From Candidatus Parcubacteria bacterium (GTDB lineage Bacteria; Patescibacteriota; Minisyncoccia; Minisyncoccales; Minisyncoccaceae), in NCBI GenBank assembly GCA_017992335.1, contig JAGOOU010000021.1, forward strand, positions 1-8,282: a DNA stretch of 8,282 nt, given 5' to 3'. The position numbers were made by a program, and so were the translations under genes. Of the stretch, positions 1-7,236 are shown piece after piece. Positions within the stretch are counted from its first letter, which is position 1; every line of letters starts with the position of its first letter. Under the pieces are notes generated by a model. The model ran no database searches. It saw only the letters and a program-made list of their open reading frames with translations, and had not been told where the DNA came from.

Positions 1-1058
1 TAAATGATTTTGATGTAATTATTAGGACACCTGGAATTGCTTTAAAGAAAATAAAAACTAAGGCAATTATAACCAGTCAAACGGAATTATTCTTAGAAAA
101 CTATAAAGGATTGGTTATTGGAATAACGGGAACCAAAGGTAAAAGCACTACATCAGCTTTGATTCATCATATTTTGAAAAAGAATAAATTAAATTCGTAT
201 TTAGTGGGCAACATTGAAAATCCTGCTTTGCCTTATTTGAATAAAAAAAATGCAATTATTGTATATGAAATGTCTTGTCATCAGTTGGATGGATTAAACA
301 TTAGCCCTAAAATCGCAGTATTCTTAAATATCTATAAAGAGCATTTAGATTATTATTCAAGCTTTAAATCATATTTTAATGCTAAAGCAAACATTGCTCT
401 TCATCAAAAAAAAGGAGATAAATTCATATTCAATCCTAAATTTAAGTGGATTGATAATTTAAAGACAAGATCTAAAAAGATCGCCATTTCTAATTACGAT
501 AAATTATTTAAAGAAAATCCATGGCTTTTAGATATTACTCATAAGGATAATTTAATTGCTGTTTTTAGGGTTGGAGAATTATTTTTAGGAATAAATCAAA
601 TATTAAAAGCCTTGAAAAGCTTTAAAAAATTACCTCATAGGTTAGAACATTTTGGAGATTATCAGGGAATTGATTTTTATGATGATTCTATTTCAACAAT
701 TCCAGAATCAACAATCTATGCTTTAGATAAATTAGGAGAAAACGTAGAGACCCTGATTGTAGGAGGACTGGATAGAGGAATTGATTTTAAGAAATTAAGC
801 CAAAGAATTAATAAAAGCAAAATCAAAACATTAATTCTTTTCCCTGAATCAGGAGAGAAAATACGCAAAGGAATAAAAAGAAAGATTAATTATTATCCTG
901 TTTCTTCTATTAAAGACGCTGTTAATATTTGTTTTGAAAAAACTAATCAAAACAAGATATGTCTTTTGTCTCCTGCTTCTCCTAGTTATAATATGTTTAA
1001 AAATTTTAAAGAAAGGGGAGATCTATTTAAAAAATACGTAAGAGAGTATGAAGAATAA
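1..1058 (+). CDS. murD: MurD-type UDP-N-acetylmuramoyl-L-alanine--glutamate ligase, 5' partial
   Basis: Cytoplasmic ATP-dependent Mur ligase that adds glutamate to UDP-MurNAc-L-Ala in peptidoglycan precursor synthesis. The gene enters from outside the window. The open frame uses codons starting at base 3, and its first residues (FDVIIRTPGIAL) match the end of the MurD N-terminal domain, so TTG at 111 is internal and not a start. About 350 residues are visible against about 440 usual, so roughly 90 are missing. Visible motifs in order are the P-loop GTKGKSTT (about 129-152), EMSCHQL, an NIYKEHLD motif, the likely carbamylated lysine in YFNAKANI (384-386), LPHRLE, DDSISTIPES (681-710), GGLDRGIDF and the C-terminal SPASPSYNMF...ERGDLF. 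Two pocket lysines of E. coli MurD (K319, K348) appear as Ile (690-692) and Arg (774-776), so D- versus L-glutamate use is open. It overlaps ftsW by 11 bp. Confidence 0.92.
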   Translation, partial: NDFDVIIRTPGIALKKIKTKAIITSQTELFLENYKGLVIGITGTKGKSTTSALIHHILKKNKLNSYLVGNIENPALPYLNKKNAIIVYEMSCHQLDGLNISPKIAVFLNIYKEHLDYYSSFKSYFNAKANIALHQKKGDKFIFNPKFKWIDNLKTRSKKIAISNYDKLFKENPWLLDITHKDNLIAVFRVGELFLGINQILKALKSFKKLPHRLEHFGDYQGIDFYDDSISTIPESTIYALDKLGENVETLIVGGLDRGIDFKKLSQRINKSKIKTLILFPESGEKIRKGIKRKINYYPVSSIKDAVNICFEKTNQNKICLLSPASPSYNMFKNFKERGDLFKKYVREYEE

Positions 1059-2142
1059 ACCCAATCCATCTTTAGCTATTGTTATTGCTTTATTAGTCAT
1101 AATAGGCATTTTAGCTTTAACAACAGTCACTGTTCCAGCATCATTAAAAATCAATAAAGATGCTAGTTATTACTTATTTCATCAATTGCTTTATGGTTTT
1201 TTGCCAGGAATTATTTTAGGGCTTTTCATTTATTTCAAAATTTCTTTAAATCTATTGAAAAAAGTAGCTTTTCCCTTATTTCTAATTTCTTATTTCCTAA
1301 TGTTCTTAGTTCTGATTCCAGGAGTCGGAAGAGCTGAGCTGGGTGCAGCTAGATGGTTAGACGTGGGCCCATTTAGTTTTCAACCATCAGAGCTTTTAAA
1401 AATATCCACTATATTATATCTATCTGCTTTATTAAGCTCATTAAAACAAAGGAATCTTTTTACTACTTTTTTGTTTTTTGTTGGATTAATTTTTCTAGCT
1501 CTAATTGTTCAGAAGAATTTAAGTACTTTGATTATCATATCTTGTATTTCTTTTGTTATTTTCTTTTGCGCTAAAACTTCAATTAAACACAATGCTATAC
1601 TTTGGGGTTTAAGTCTTTTGGGTTTTTTGACGATGATTCTACTTACTCCTTTTAGAATGCAGAGATTGATGACTTATTTAAATCCCAATGAAGATGTTTT
1701 AGGAGCAGGATATCAAACTCAGCAGTCATTGATTTCAATTGGTTCTGGAGGATTATTTGGTGCTGGATTGGGCTTTAGTGCTCAAAAATATGGATTCGTG
1801 CCTCAAGCAATGTCTGATTGCATATTTGCTGTTTTTGCAGAGGAAACTGGATTTTTTGGAGCCTTTTTCCTTATCGCTTTGTTTCTGTCTTTTACATATA
1901 TTTGTTTTTCTTTATATAAAAAAGAGTCTGACATGTTTTCTAAATTAATAATTATTGGTGTTGGCTCTTGGTTTTCGATCCAAGCGTTTATGAATATTGG
2001 AGCCATGATAAACATTGTTCCTTTGAGTGGAACACCTTTGCCATTTCTAAGTTATGGCGGATCGCATATAATTGTTGAATTAATTGCTTGTGCAATACTT
2101 TTAAAAGCTTCATCAAGACAATCCCACTTGTTAAAAACCTAA
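1048..2142 (+). CDS. ftsW: SEDS-family peptidoglycan glycosyltransferase FtsW
   Basis: Polytopic membrane protein of the SEDS family (FtsW/RodA/SpoVE), which polymerises lipid II into glycan strands, for FtsW at the division septum with a partner penicillin-binding protein. The 364 residues contain about ten hydrophobic segments. Hallmarks are GAARWLDVGPFSFQPSE (99-115), the loop PQAMSDCIFAVFAEETG (252-268) with the putative catalytic Asp257, and a C-terminal GTPLPFLSYGGS. The usual Q/E-P-D-x-G-T motif reads QKNLST at 155-160, with Asn in place of Asp, which is unusual. ATG at 1048 overlaps the murD stop by 11 bp and only a weak purine run (AGAGAG) precedes it, suggesting translational coupling. 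FtsW is preferred over RodA because of the flanking murD and murG, but sequence alone does not separate the two firmly. Confidence 0.9.
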   Translation: MKNKPNPSLAIVIALLVIIGILALTTVTVPASLKINKDASYYLFHQLLYGFLPGIILGLFIYFKISLNLLKKVAFPLFLISYFLMFLVLIPGVGRAELGAARWLDVGPFSFQPSELLKISTILYLSALLSSLKQRNLFTTFLFFVGLIFLALIVQKNLSTLIIISCISFVIFFCAKTSIKHNAILWGLSLLGFLTMILLTPFRMQRLMTYLNPNEDVLGAGYQTQQSLISIGSGGLFGAGLGFSAQKYGFVPQAMSDCIFAVFAEETGFFGAFFLIALFLSFTYICFSLYKKESDMFSKLIIIGVGSWFSIQAFMNIGAMINIVPLSGTPLPFLSYGGSHIIVELIACAILLKASSRQSHLLKT

Positions 2143-2156
2143 AAAAATACTATATT
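2128..2156 (+). promoter_or_regulatory. Possible promoter giving a leaderless murG transcript
   Basis: TTGTTA at 2128-2133 and TATATT at 2151-2156 match the sigma-70 hexamers at 4/6 and 5/6 with a 17-bp spacer. A transcript starting about 7 bp after the -10 would begin at or just before the murG ATG at 2165, leaving almost no leader, and no Shine-Dalgarno sequence is visible there. The -35 lies inside the 3' end of ftsW. In DNA this AT-rich such matches arise easily by chance, so this is tentative. Confidence 0.25.
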
Positions 2157-2164
2157 TATAATAT

Positions 2165-3292
2165 ATGAAAATTATATTCACAGGCGGAGGAACAGGCGGT
2201 CATATTTTTCCTATTATTGCAGTTTCTAGAGCCATCAAAAGAATCGGACCTTCTCGCGGTTTAGATTTTATGTATCTTGGACCAGAAGACAATTTTTCTA
2301 AATCAGCCCTTGAAAAAGAAGGCATTTATCCTCAATATATTTTGTCAGGAAAAATTAGAAGGTATTTTTCAATACCAGCTTTTTTTGAGAATATTGTTGA
2401 TGTTCTATTCAAAATTCCTTTAGGCATAATTCAAGCATTTTATACTATTGTTAAGAATCCTGCTGTTTTGGTTTTTAGTAAAGGAGGTTATGGGTCTGTA
2501 CCAACAGTTATTGCTGCCTGGTTTTTGGGTATTCCCATATTCCTTCATGAATCTGACATTTCTCCAGGATTGTCTAATAAGATTTTAAGCAAATTTAGCA
2601 AGCAAATATTTGTTTCTTTTCCAGTTAAAGAAACAGAATATTTTCCTGTAGATAAAATGATCAAAGTAGGCAATCCGACTAGAGACAGTCTTTTATGGGG
2701 AGACAAAGAAAAAGCAAAGAAGATATTTAATCTTAAGGCTCAGAAACCCGTAATATTAGTTTTAGGAGGGTCTCAAGGAAGCCAGAGAATCAATGACTTA
2801 ATTTTAGGAGTATTGTCAGAATTGCTTAAGACTTATGAAATCATTCACCAAACAGGAGATTATGATTTTGAAAGAGTCAAAACACAAGCCAATGCTTTTC
2901 TTTATGAATCAGCTAAACAGGAATATCATGCCTATGGCTTTATTTCTGAAGACGATTTAAAGCATGCTTATACTGCAGCTGATTGTGTAATATCAAGAGC
3001 AGGTTCTGGCATAATTTTTGAATTAGCAATCTTAAAAAAGCCTAGTATTCTGATTCCCTTACCTGAATCAGCTCAAAATCATCAAACTAAAAATGCTTAT
3101 GCTTATGCAAAATACAATGCTTGTGTTGTTCTAGAAGAAAACAATCTATCACCCAATTTCTTTTTAAAGAAGATTAACAATATTTTTGAAACCAATCAGC
3201 TTGAACAAATGAGAAGAGGTGCAGAAAGTTTTACCTCTCCATATGCAGCAGACACTATTGCTAAATATTTAATAGAATATATATCAAAATGA
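2165..3292 (+). CDS. murG: UDP-N-acetylglucosamine--N-acetylmuramyl-(pentapeptide) pyrophosphoryl-undecaprenol N-acetylglucosamine transferase
   Basis: Peripheral membrane GT-B glycosyltransferase (family GT28) on the cytoplasmic face. It transfers GlcNAc from UDP-GlcNAc to lipid I and so makes lipid II, the substrate for FtsW. The 375 residues are slightly longer than the usual 355-360. The N-terminal domain has the glycine loop GGGTGGH (7-13), SKGGYGSVP (105-113) and HESDISPGLSNK (128-139; E. coli has HEQN at the start of this motif). The C-terminal nucleotide-sugar domain has GGSQGS (201-206), HQTG, SRAGSGIIFELA (277-288) and the UDP-GlcNAc-contacting QNHQTKN (304-310). ATG at 2165 lies 22 bp after ftsW with no Shine-Dalgarno sequence. 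The MKIIFTGGGTGG opening fits this start well. The stop overlaps the first gltX ATG by 4 bp. Confidence 0.95.
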   Translation: MKIIFTGGGTGGHIFPIIAVSRAIKRIGPSRGLDFMYLGPEDNFSKSALEKEGIYPQYILSGKIRRYFSIPAFFENIVDVLFKIPLGIIQAFYTIVKNPAVLVFSKGGYGSVPTVIAAWFLGIPIFLHESDISPGLSNKILSKFSKQIFVSFPVKETEYFPVDKMIKVGNPTRDSLLWGDKEKAKKIFNLKAQKPVILVLGGSQGSQRINDLILGVLSELLKTYEIIHQTGDYDFERVKTQANAFLYESAKQEYHAYGFISEDDLKHAYTAADCVISRAGSGIIFELAILKKPSILIPLPESAQNHQTKNAYAYAKYNACVVLEENNLSPNFFLKKINNIFETNQLEQMRRGAESFTSPYAADTIAKYLIEYISK

Positions 3293-4824
3293 CCCCAAGA
3301 AAAGAAGAAAAAAGAATGCGCACTAGATTTGCTCCGTCACCAACAGGGCCAGTTCATATTGGAGGAATAAGAACAGCTTTGTTTAATTATTTGTTTGCTA
3401 AAAAAAATCAAGGCGATTTTATTCTAAGAATAGAAGATACTGATAAAGAACGTTCAAAAAAAGAATGGGAAGAACAATTACTCAAGGCTATTAAATGGTT
3501 TGGTTTAAATTGGGATGAAGGACCTGTTTTTTCAGAGCAAAAAGAAATAGGGGAAAGTTATATGGGCGACCATGCTCCTTATAGACAAAGCGAAAGAGGG
3601 GAATTGTATAGAAAGTATTTACAAAAGTTAATTGATGAAGGAAATGCATATTATTGTTTTTGCTCTAAAGAAGAGGTTGAGTCTCAAAAGCAATACTTAA
3701 TGTCAATCGGAGAGCCTCCTGTTTATCTGGGTAAATGTAGAACCTTAAGCAAAAGCCAAGTTGAAGATAATTTAAAACAAGGAAAAGAATGCGTAATTAG
3801 ATTTAGGACTCCAGAAAATATCCATATTAAATTTAAAGACCTGATTAGAGGAGAAATAGAGATTGATTCTGGAACAATGGGAGATTTTGTTATTGCTAAA
3901 GATTTAGACACCCCGTTATATAATTTTACTTGCGCTGTTGATGATGCAGAAATGGAAATATCACATGTAATTCGCGGAGAAGATCATATTTCAAATACCC
4001 CCAAGCAAATATTATTATTAAGAGCATTTGGTTTTGACGAGCCCAAATATGCTCATCTTCCATTAATTTTAAATCCAGATAGAAAAAAGCTTTCCAAAAG
4101 AGATGGGAAAACATCAGTAAATGAATATATAGAAGAAGGATATTTAAAAGAATCTTTGCTTAATTTTATTGCTTTATTGGGCTGGAATCCAGGGGACAAC
4201 AGAGAAATATTTTCTCTTGATCAATTGATTAAAGAATTTTCTTTAGAAAAGATACAGAAAGCTGGAGCAGTTTTCAATATTGATAAGTTGGATTGGATTA
4301 ACGGATTATACTTAAGAAAAAGATCAATCAGAGAATTAACCATAGCTTGTCTTCCATTCTTAGATAATTTTATTGAAAAAACTTCAATGGAGACATTTAG
4401 AATAAAGGAAACCGGAGAAGAAGTAACAATCGAGTGGCTAGAGAAAATAATTCTTCTATATCAAGAAAGATTAAAGAAATTAAAAGAAATAGGGGAGATG
4501 ATAGATTTGTTTTTAAAAAAAGAAATAAATTATGACAAAACATTGCTTAAATGGAAAGAAATGGACGATAATCAAATTATCCAATCTTTAGAATCCTCTC
4601 TTAAAATTATTTCTCAAATTGAAGATTTTAATCATGAAAAGATTCAAGAAGAATTATTTAAAGAAGCAGAAAAAATGGAGAACAAAGGAAATTTACTCTG
4701 GCCATTAAGAGTTGCTTTAACAGGGAAAAGTAACTCTGCTCCTCCCTTTGAAATAGCAGAGGCATTGGGAAAAGAAAAAACAATTCAAAGAATTAAAAAA
4801 GCAATAAGATTAATAAAATCATGA
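3289..4824 (+). CDS. gltX: Glutamyl-tRNA synthetase (probably non-discriminating)
   Basis: Class I aminoacyl-tRNA synthetase that charges tRNA(Glu) and, in organisms using GatCAB, usually also tRNA(Gln). The Rossmann fold carries RTRFAPSPTG (11-20) and the HIGH-type motif HIGG (23-26). A zinc-site pattern C123-x-C125...Y146-x3-C150 follows, then VIRGEDHISNTPKQ, and the KMSKS-type motif KLSKRDG (267-273), with the helical anticodon-binding region behind it. Length is 511 residues against 470-490 usual. The surplus includes a basic N-terminal extension and a short insert near residues 79-94. The start is uncertain: ATG 3289 overlaps the murG stop as ATGA, while in-frame ATG 3316 gives the more typical MRTRFAPSPTG and sits behind a purine-rich run. 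The non-discriminating role is inferred from nearby gatC and gatA, not from residues. Confidence 0.95.
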   Translation: MTPRKEEKRMRTRFAPSPTGPVHIGGIRTALFNYLFAKKNQGDFILRIEDTDKERSKKEWEEQLLKAIKWFGLNWDEGPVFSEQKEIGESYMGDHAPYRQSERGELYRKYLQKLIDEGNAYYCFCSKEEVESQKQYLMSIGEPPVYLGKCRTLSKSQVEDNLKQGKECVIRFRTPENIHIKFKDLIRGEIEIDSGTMGDFVIAKDLDTPLYNFTCAVDDAEMEISHVIRGEDHISNTPKQILLLRAFGFDEPKYAHLPLILNPDRKKLSKRDGKTSVNEYIEEGYLKESLLNFIALLGWNPGDNREIFSLDQLIKEFSLEKIQKAGAVFNIDKLDWINGLYLRKRSIRELTIACLPFLDNFIEKTSMETFRIKETGEEVTIEWLEKIILLYQERLKKLKEIGEMIDLFLKKEINYDKTLLKWKEMDDNQIIQSLESSLKIISQIEDFNHEKIQEELFKEAEKMENKGNLLWPLRVALTGKSNSAPPFEIAEALGKEKTIQRIKKAIRLIKS

Positions 4825-5048
4825 ACAATAAATTATTTGTTATTATCTTTGTTTTTCTTTTTGTTGGCTTATCATGCTATGCCAGCAATGAATATGTCGA
4901 TTCTTTTATTGAAAAAATAATGTATTTAAAAGATTGGTTTCTTAAAGTAGATAATGTAAAAGAAGAATTTGAAAGGGAGATAGAAGAGTTAAAAGGAGAA
5001 TTACCAGGGTTAATTATTAAAATAAAAGGATTGTTGCCTGATAAATAA
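4821..5048 (+). CDS. Small exported or membrane-anchored protein of unknown function
   Basis: I do not recognise this 75-residue protein. Residues 1-20 are a hydrophobic segment after a short MNNK start, compatible with a signal peptide or a membrane anchor. A possible signal peptidase I site lies after CYA (about residue 21). The cysteine at about residue 19 is preceded by GLS, a poor match to the lipobox, so a lipoprotein is possible but not favoured. The rest is strongly charged and probably helical (VKEEFEREIEELKGEL), ending in an amphipathic stretch. ATG 4821 overlaps the gltX stop as ATGA, which suggests translational coupling and supports a real gene. The open frame runs the full space between gltX and gatC. 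Its position inside a translation operon says little about its role. Confidence 0.6.
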   Translation: MNNKLFVIIFVFLFVGLSCYASNEYVDSFIEKIMYLKDWFLKVDNVKEEFEREIEELKGELPGLIIKIKGLLPDK

Positions 5049-5062
5049 TATTAATGTATAGT
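5034..5062 (+). promoter_or_regulatory. Possible promoter giving a leaderless gatC transcript
   Basis: TTGCCT at 5034-5039 and TATAGT at 5057-5062 match the sigma-70 hexamers at 4/6 and 5/6 with a 17-bp spacer. A transcript starting about 7 bp after the -10 falls on the gatC ATG at 5069. The layout repeats that seen before murG, and again no Shine-Dalgarno sequence is visible. An overlapping TAGAAT (5063-5068) directly abuts the ATG. Chance matches are common at this base composition, so the call is weak. Confidence 0.25.
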
Positions 5063-5068
5063 TAGAAT

Positions 5069-5335
5069 ATGATTAAAAAGATTGCCAAATTAGCTAATTT
5101 GATTATTGATGATAAAAAACTAGAAAAAGATTTTTCTTCTATTTTAGAATATGTAAACAAATTAAAGGAAGTTGACGTGTCTGGAATAGAAGATACGTCT
5201 AATTTATCAGATAATGTCAACATATTCAGGAAAGACATTGAGCAAAGAAAGGAAACAAAAGAAATTATTGATTTAATTCCAGAGAAAGAAAATAATTATT
5301 TAAGAATTAATGAAATATTTGAAGAAAATGACTGA
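5069..5335 (+). CDS. gatC: Asp/Glu-tRNA(Asn/Gln) amidotransferase subunit C
   Basis: Small structural subunit of the GatCAB amidotransferase. It wraps around GatA and helps hold the amidase (GatA) and kinase (GatB) subunits together while Glu-tRNA(Gln), or Asp-tRNA(Asn), is amidated. The 88 residues follow the family pattern: [10 protein letters not shown] at the N-terminus, the [20 protein letters not shown] helix region (20-41), a T-S segment, NIFRKD (50-55), and a C-terminal [14 protein letters not shown]. An in-frame TAG at 5063-5065 rules out an upstream start, so the protein lacks the few residues that normally precede this first helix. It begins 20 bp after the small exported-protein gene and overlaps gatA by 8 bp. 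Weak overall conservation is normal for GatC, but the motifs and gatA next door make the call firm. Confidence 0.9.
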   Translation: MIKKIAKLANLIIDDKKLEKDFSSILEYVNKLKEVDVSGIEDTSNLSDNVNIFRKDIEQRKETKEIIDLIPEKENNYLRINEIFEEND

Positions 5336-6731
5336 TTTAACAAATTTAACAATCAAACAAGCTCATCAAGGATTAAAAGAAAAGCAATTTTCTTCTGTTG
5401 AATTAACTCAATCTTATTTGGATCGAATACAAGAAAAAGATAAAGATATCAAAGCATATTTAACAATTACCTCTGAACTAGCTTTGAATCAAGCTAAAAT
5501 AGCTGATGAAAAGATTAAAAAAGGAGAAATTAATATTTTAACTGGAATACCCTGCGCCATAAAAGACAACATAATGATAAAGGGAGTGCGATGTACTGCT
5601 GGTTCTAAATTTTTAGAACAATATGTTTCTCCATATAATGCAACAGTAATTGATAAACTTGAAGGAGCAGTATTTCTAGGCAAAACAAACCTTGATGAGT
5701 TTGCCATGGGTTCTTCTTGTGAGAAATCAGCATATTTTCCTACTCATAATCCTAATGATTTAGAAAGGGTTCCAGGAGGGTCTTCAGGTGGTTCTGCTGC
5801 AGCAGTTGCTGCAAATGAATGTGTTTTTGCTTTAGGATCTGATACAGGAGGGTCAATTAGACAGCCTGCTTGTTTTTGTGGGATTACGGGTTTAAAACCT
5901 ACCTATGGCACTGTTTCCAGGTATGGTCTTATTGCTTTTGCTTCTTCGTTAGATCAAATAGGACCAATGACTAGAAATATTGAAGATGCAGAAATTGTTT
6001 TTAGTGCTATTAAAGGATTGGACCCAATGGATTCTACTAGTTCAGATAAAAGCATTAATAAAGAAATTAAAAAGATAAAAATTGGAGTTCCAAAAGAGTA
6101 TTTTGCCCAAGGACTTGATCCTAAAATCGAAGAATCAGTTAGAAATGCAATTTCTTTTTATGAAAAACAAGGAGCAGAGATAATAGAAATTAGTTTACCT
6201 CATACTGAATATGCTTTAGCTTGCTATTATATTATTGCTCCTTCTGAAGCAAGTGCTAACCTAGCTAGATTTGACGGAATAAGATATGGAAAAGTTTCTT
6301 CAGGCGAGAACTTAATGGATTATTATTTACAGAATAGAACCAAAGGATTTGGAGAAGAAGTAAAGAAAAGAATAATTTTAGGAACATACACTTTATCAGC
6401 TGGTTATTATGATGAATATTACAAGAAAGCATTAAAAGTAAGAACATTAATTAAACAAGACTTTGAAAAAGCTTTTGAAAAAGTAGATGTGATTATTGGT
6501 CCCACTTCTCCTTGCTTGCCTTTTAAGATAGGAGAATTGATTGATGATCCCTTGGCCATGTATTTATCAGATATTTATACTGTATCAGTTAATCTAGCAG
6601 GACTTCCTGCAATTTCAATACCTTGTGGGAAAAGCAATGGATTGCCAATTGGCATGCAAATTATTGCTCCTGCTTTTATGGAAAATAATTTATTTAATAT
6701 AGCAAAAATATATGACAATAGAAGAGATTAA
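5328..6731 (+). CDS. gatA: Asp/Glu-tRNA(Asn/Gln) amidotransferase subunit A (amidase)
   Basis: Amidase-signature enzyme that releases ammonia from glutamine for transamidation of mischarged tRNA by GatB. The Ser-cisSer-Lys triad is intact: Lys79 in PCAIKDNI, Ser152 in [11 protein letters not shown] and nucleophile Ser176 in [12 protein letters not shown] (numbering from ATG 5328). Other family blocks present are [36 protein letters not shown] and [11 protein letters not shown]. The start at 5328 ([13 protein letters not shown]) fits family N-termini better than ATG 5310, which adds six residues. It overlaps gatC by 8 bp and a GAAGAAA purine run precedes it. At 467 residues it is slightly short. 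It ends [11 protein letters not shown] where many homologues continue about ten residues with a Tyr-Glu...Asp-Trp-His-Lys type tail. Its last 20 bp are also coding for the next gene. No gatB follows. Confidence 0.95.
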   Translation: MTDLTNLTIKQAHQGLKEKQFSSVELTQSYLDRIQEKDKDIKAYLTITSELALNQAKIADEKIKKGEINILTGIPCAIKDNIMIKGVRCTAGSKFLEQYVSPYNATVIDKLEGAVFLGKTNLDEFAMGSSCEKSAYFPTHNPNDLERVPGGSSGGSAAAVAANECVFALGSDTGGSIRQPACFCGITGLKPTYGTVSRYGLIAFASSLDQIGPMTRNIEDAEIVFSAIKGLDPMDSTSSDKSINKEIKKIKIGVPKEYFAQGLDPKIEESVRNAISFYEKQGAEIIEISLPHTEYALACYYIIAPSEASANLARFDGIRYGKVSSGENLMDYYLQNRTKGFGEEVKKRIILGTYTLSAGYYDEYYKKALKVRTLIKQDFEKAFEKVDVIIGPTSPCLPFKIGELIDDPLAMYLSDIYTVSVNLAGLPAISIPCGKSNGLPIGMQIIAPAFMENNLFNIAKIYDNRRD

Positions 6732-7218
6732 TTCTTTTTTAACTTCATCTGAGCTTTATCAATTTCTTTTTCCTTTGAAATTAGTTTTTATTATTCTCTC
6801 AGCAGTAATGATATATTTAATTATTTATTATTTTTTCAAACAGAAATTTCTATTAGGAGAATCTAAAAGAAAGTTTAACAATCTTTTATCTTCCCAGCAT
6901 TTTAATTATCAATTGGATTTATTAAATCAGTGGAAAGAAATACAAGAATTATTACCAAAAGAAAATCAAGTTGATTATAAGTATATTGTTTATAAGGCCT
7001 GTAATTTATTCTATGAAGTTTTAGAAATATTGAATTTAAGCGATAGAGATATAGAGGAATTAAGTGAAAAGCAGGTTCCGAATATAGGGAAAATGCAAGA
7101 ATTAGTTAAATTAGCGAACGATTTAAAAGAGGATCCGACAATTGCAGTTGAGATTTCAAAAGTAAAAGAGCTTGTTGTTTATCTTGGTCAAACAATAGAT
7201 AAATTAAAAATATTATAA
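6712..7218 (+). CDS. Single-span membrane protein with helical cytoplasmic domain, unknown function
   Basis: I cannot name this 168-residue protein. A polar N-terminus (1-18) is followed by one strong membrane span at about residues 20-42, ending in a basic FFKQK stretch that suggests the C-terminal part faces the cytoplasm. The remainder (about 50-168) is all-helical in character: a QWKEIQELL segment, a [21 protein letters not shown] helix pair, and a final [24 protein letters not shown] region. From memory it resembles an uncharacterised protein type frequent in Parcubacteria-like genomes, whose members carry an R-N-x-x-x-H motif where this one reads A-N-D-L-K-E. That would suggest a HEPN-like helical fold with the catalytic residues missing, but this is inference only. 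It overlaps gatA by 20 bp, and the slipin gene starts 18 bp after it. No Shine-Dalgarno sequence is visible. Confidence 0.7.
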   Translation: MTIEEINSFLTSSELYQFLFPLKLVFIILSAVMIYLIIYYFFKQKFLLGESKRKFNNLLSSQHFNYQLDLLNQWKEIQELLPKENQVDYKYIVYKACNLFYEVLEILNLSDRDIEELSEKQVPNIGKMQELVKLANDLKEDPTIAVEISKVKELVVYLGQTIDKLKIL

Positions 7219-7236
7219 TAATTAAATAATAAACAT

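Noticed and set aside
111..113. TTG at 111 as the start of the murD-type gene
   Set aside because: The frame stays open to the window edge, and the upstream residues match the MurD N-terminal domain just before the P-loop, so the gene is cut by the window and not started here.
1739..1948. A 69-codon open frame on the + strand inside ftsW
   Set aside because: It lies wholly inside the well-supported ftsW frame, shows no domain, and looks like an out-of-frame reading of hydrophobic codons.
1803..2015. Open frame on the - strand opposite ftsW
   Set aside because: Antisense to a conserved region that includes the catalytic loop, with no recognisable motif.
3723..4114. Two - strand open frames opposite gltX (3723-3911, 3926-4114)
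   Set aside because: Both are antisense to conserved gltX motifs and have no start context or family resemblance.
3290..5335. UGA recoded as glycine (Gracilibacteria/Absconditabacteria code)
   Set aside because: TGA ends murG, gltX and gatC exactly at normal family C-termini, and no in-frame TGA interrupts any gene.
5489..6447. Two - strand open frames opposite gatA (5489-5707, 6265-6447)
   Set aside because: Antisense shadows of the amidase. The leucine- and serine-rich translations are what AT-rich antisense DNA gives.
7214..7219. Perfect TATAAT before the slipin gene as a promoter
   Set aside because: No acceptable -35 hexamer lies 16-18 bp upstream, and the region is nearly all A/T, so a chance match is likely.
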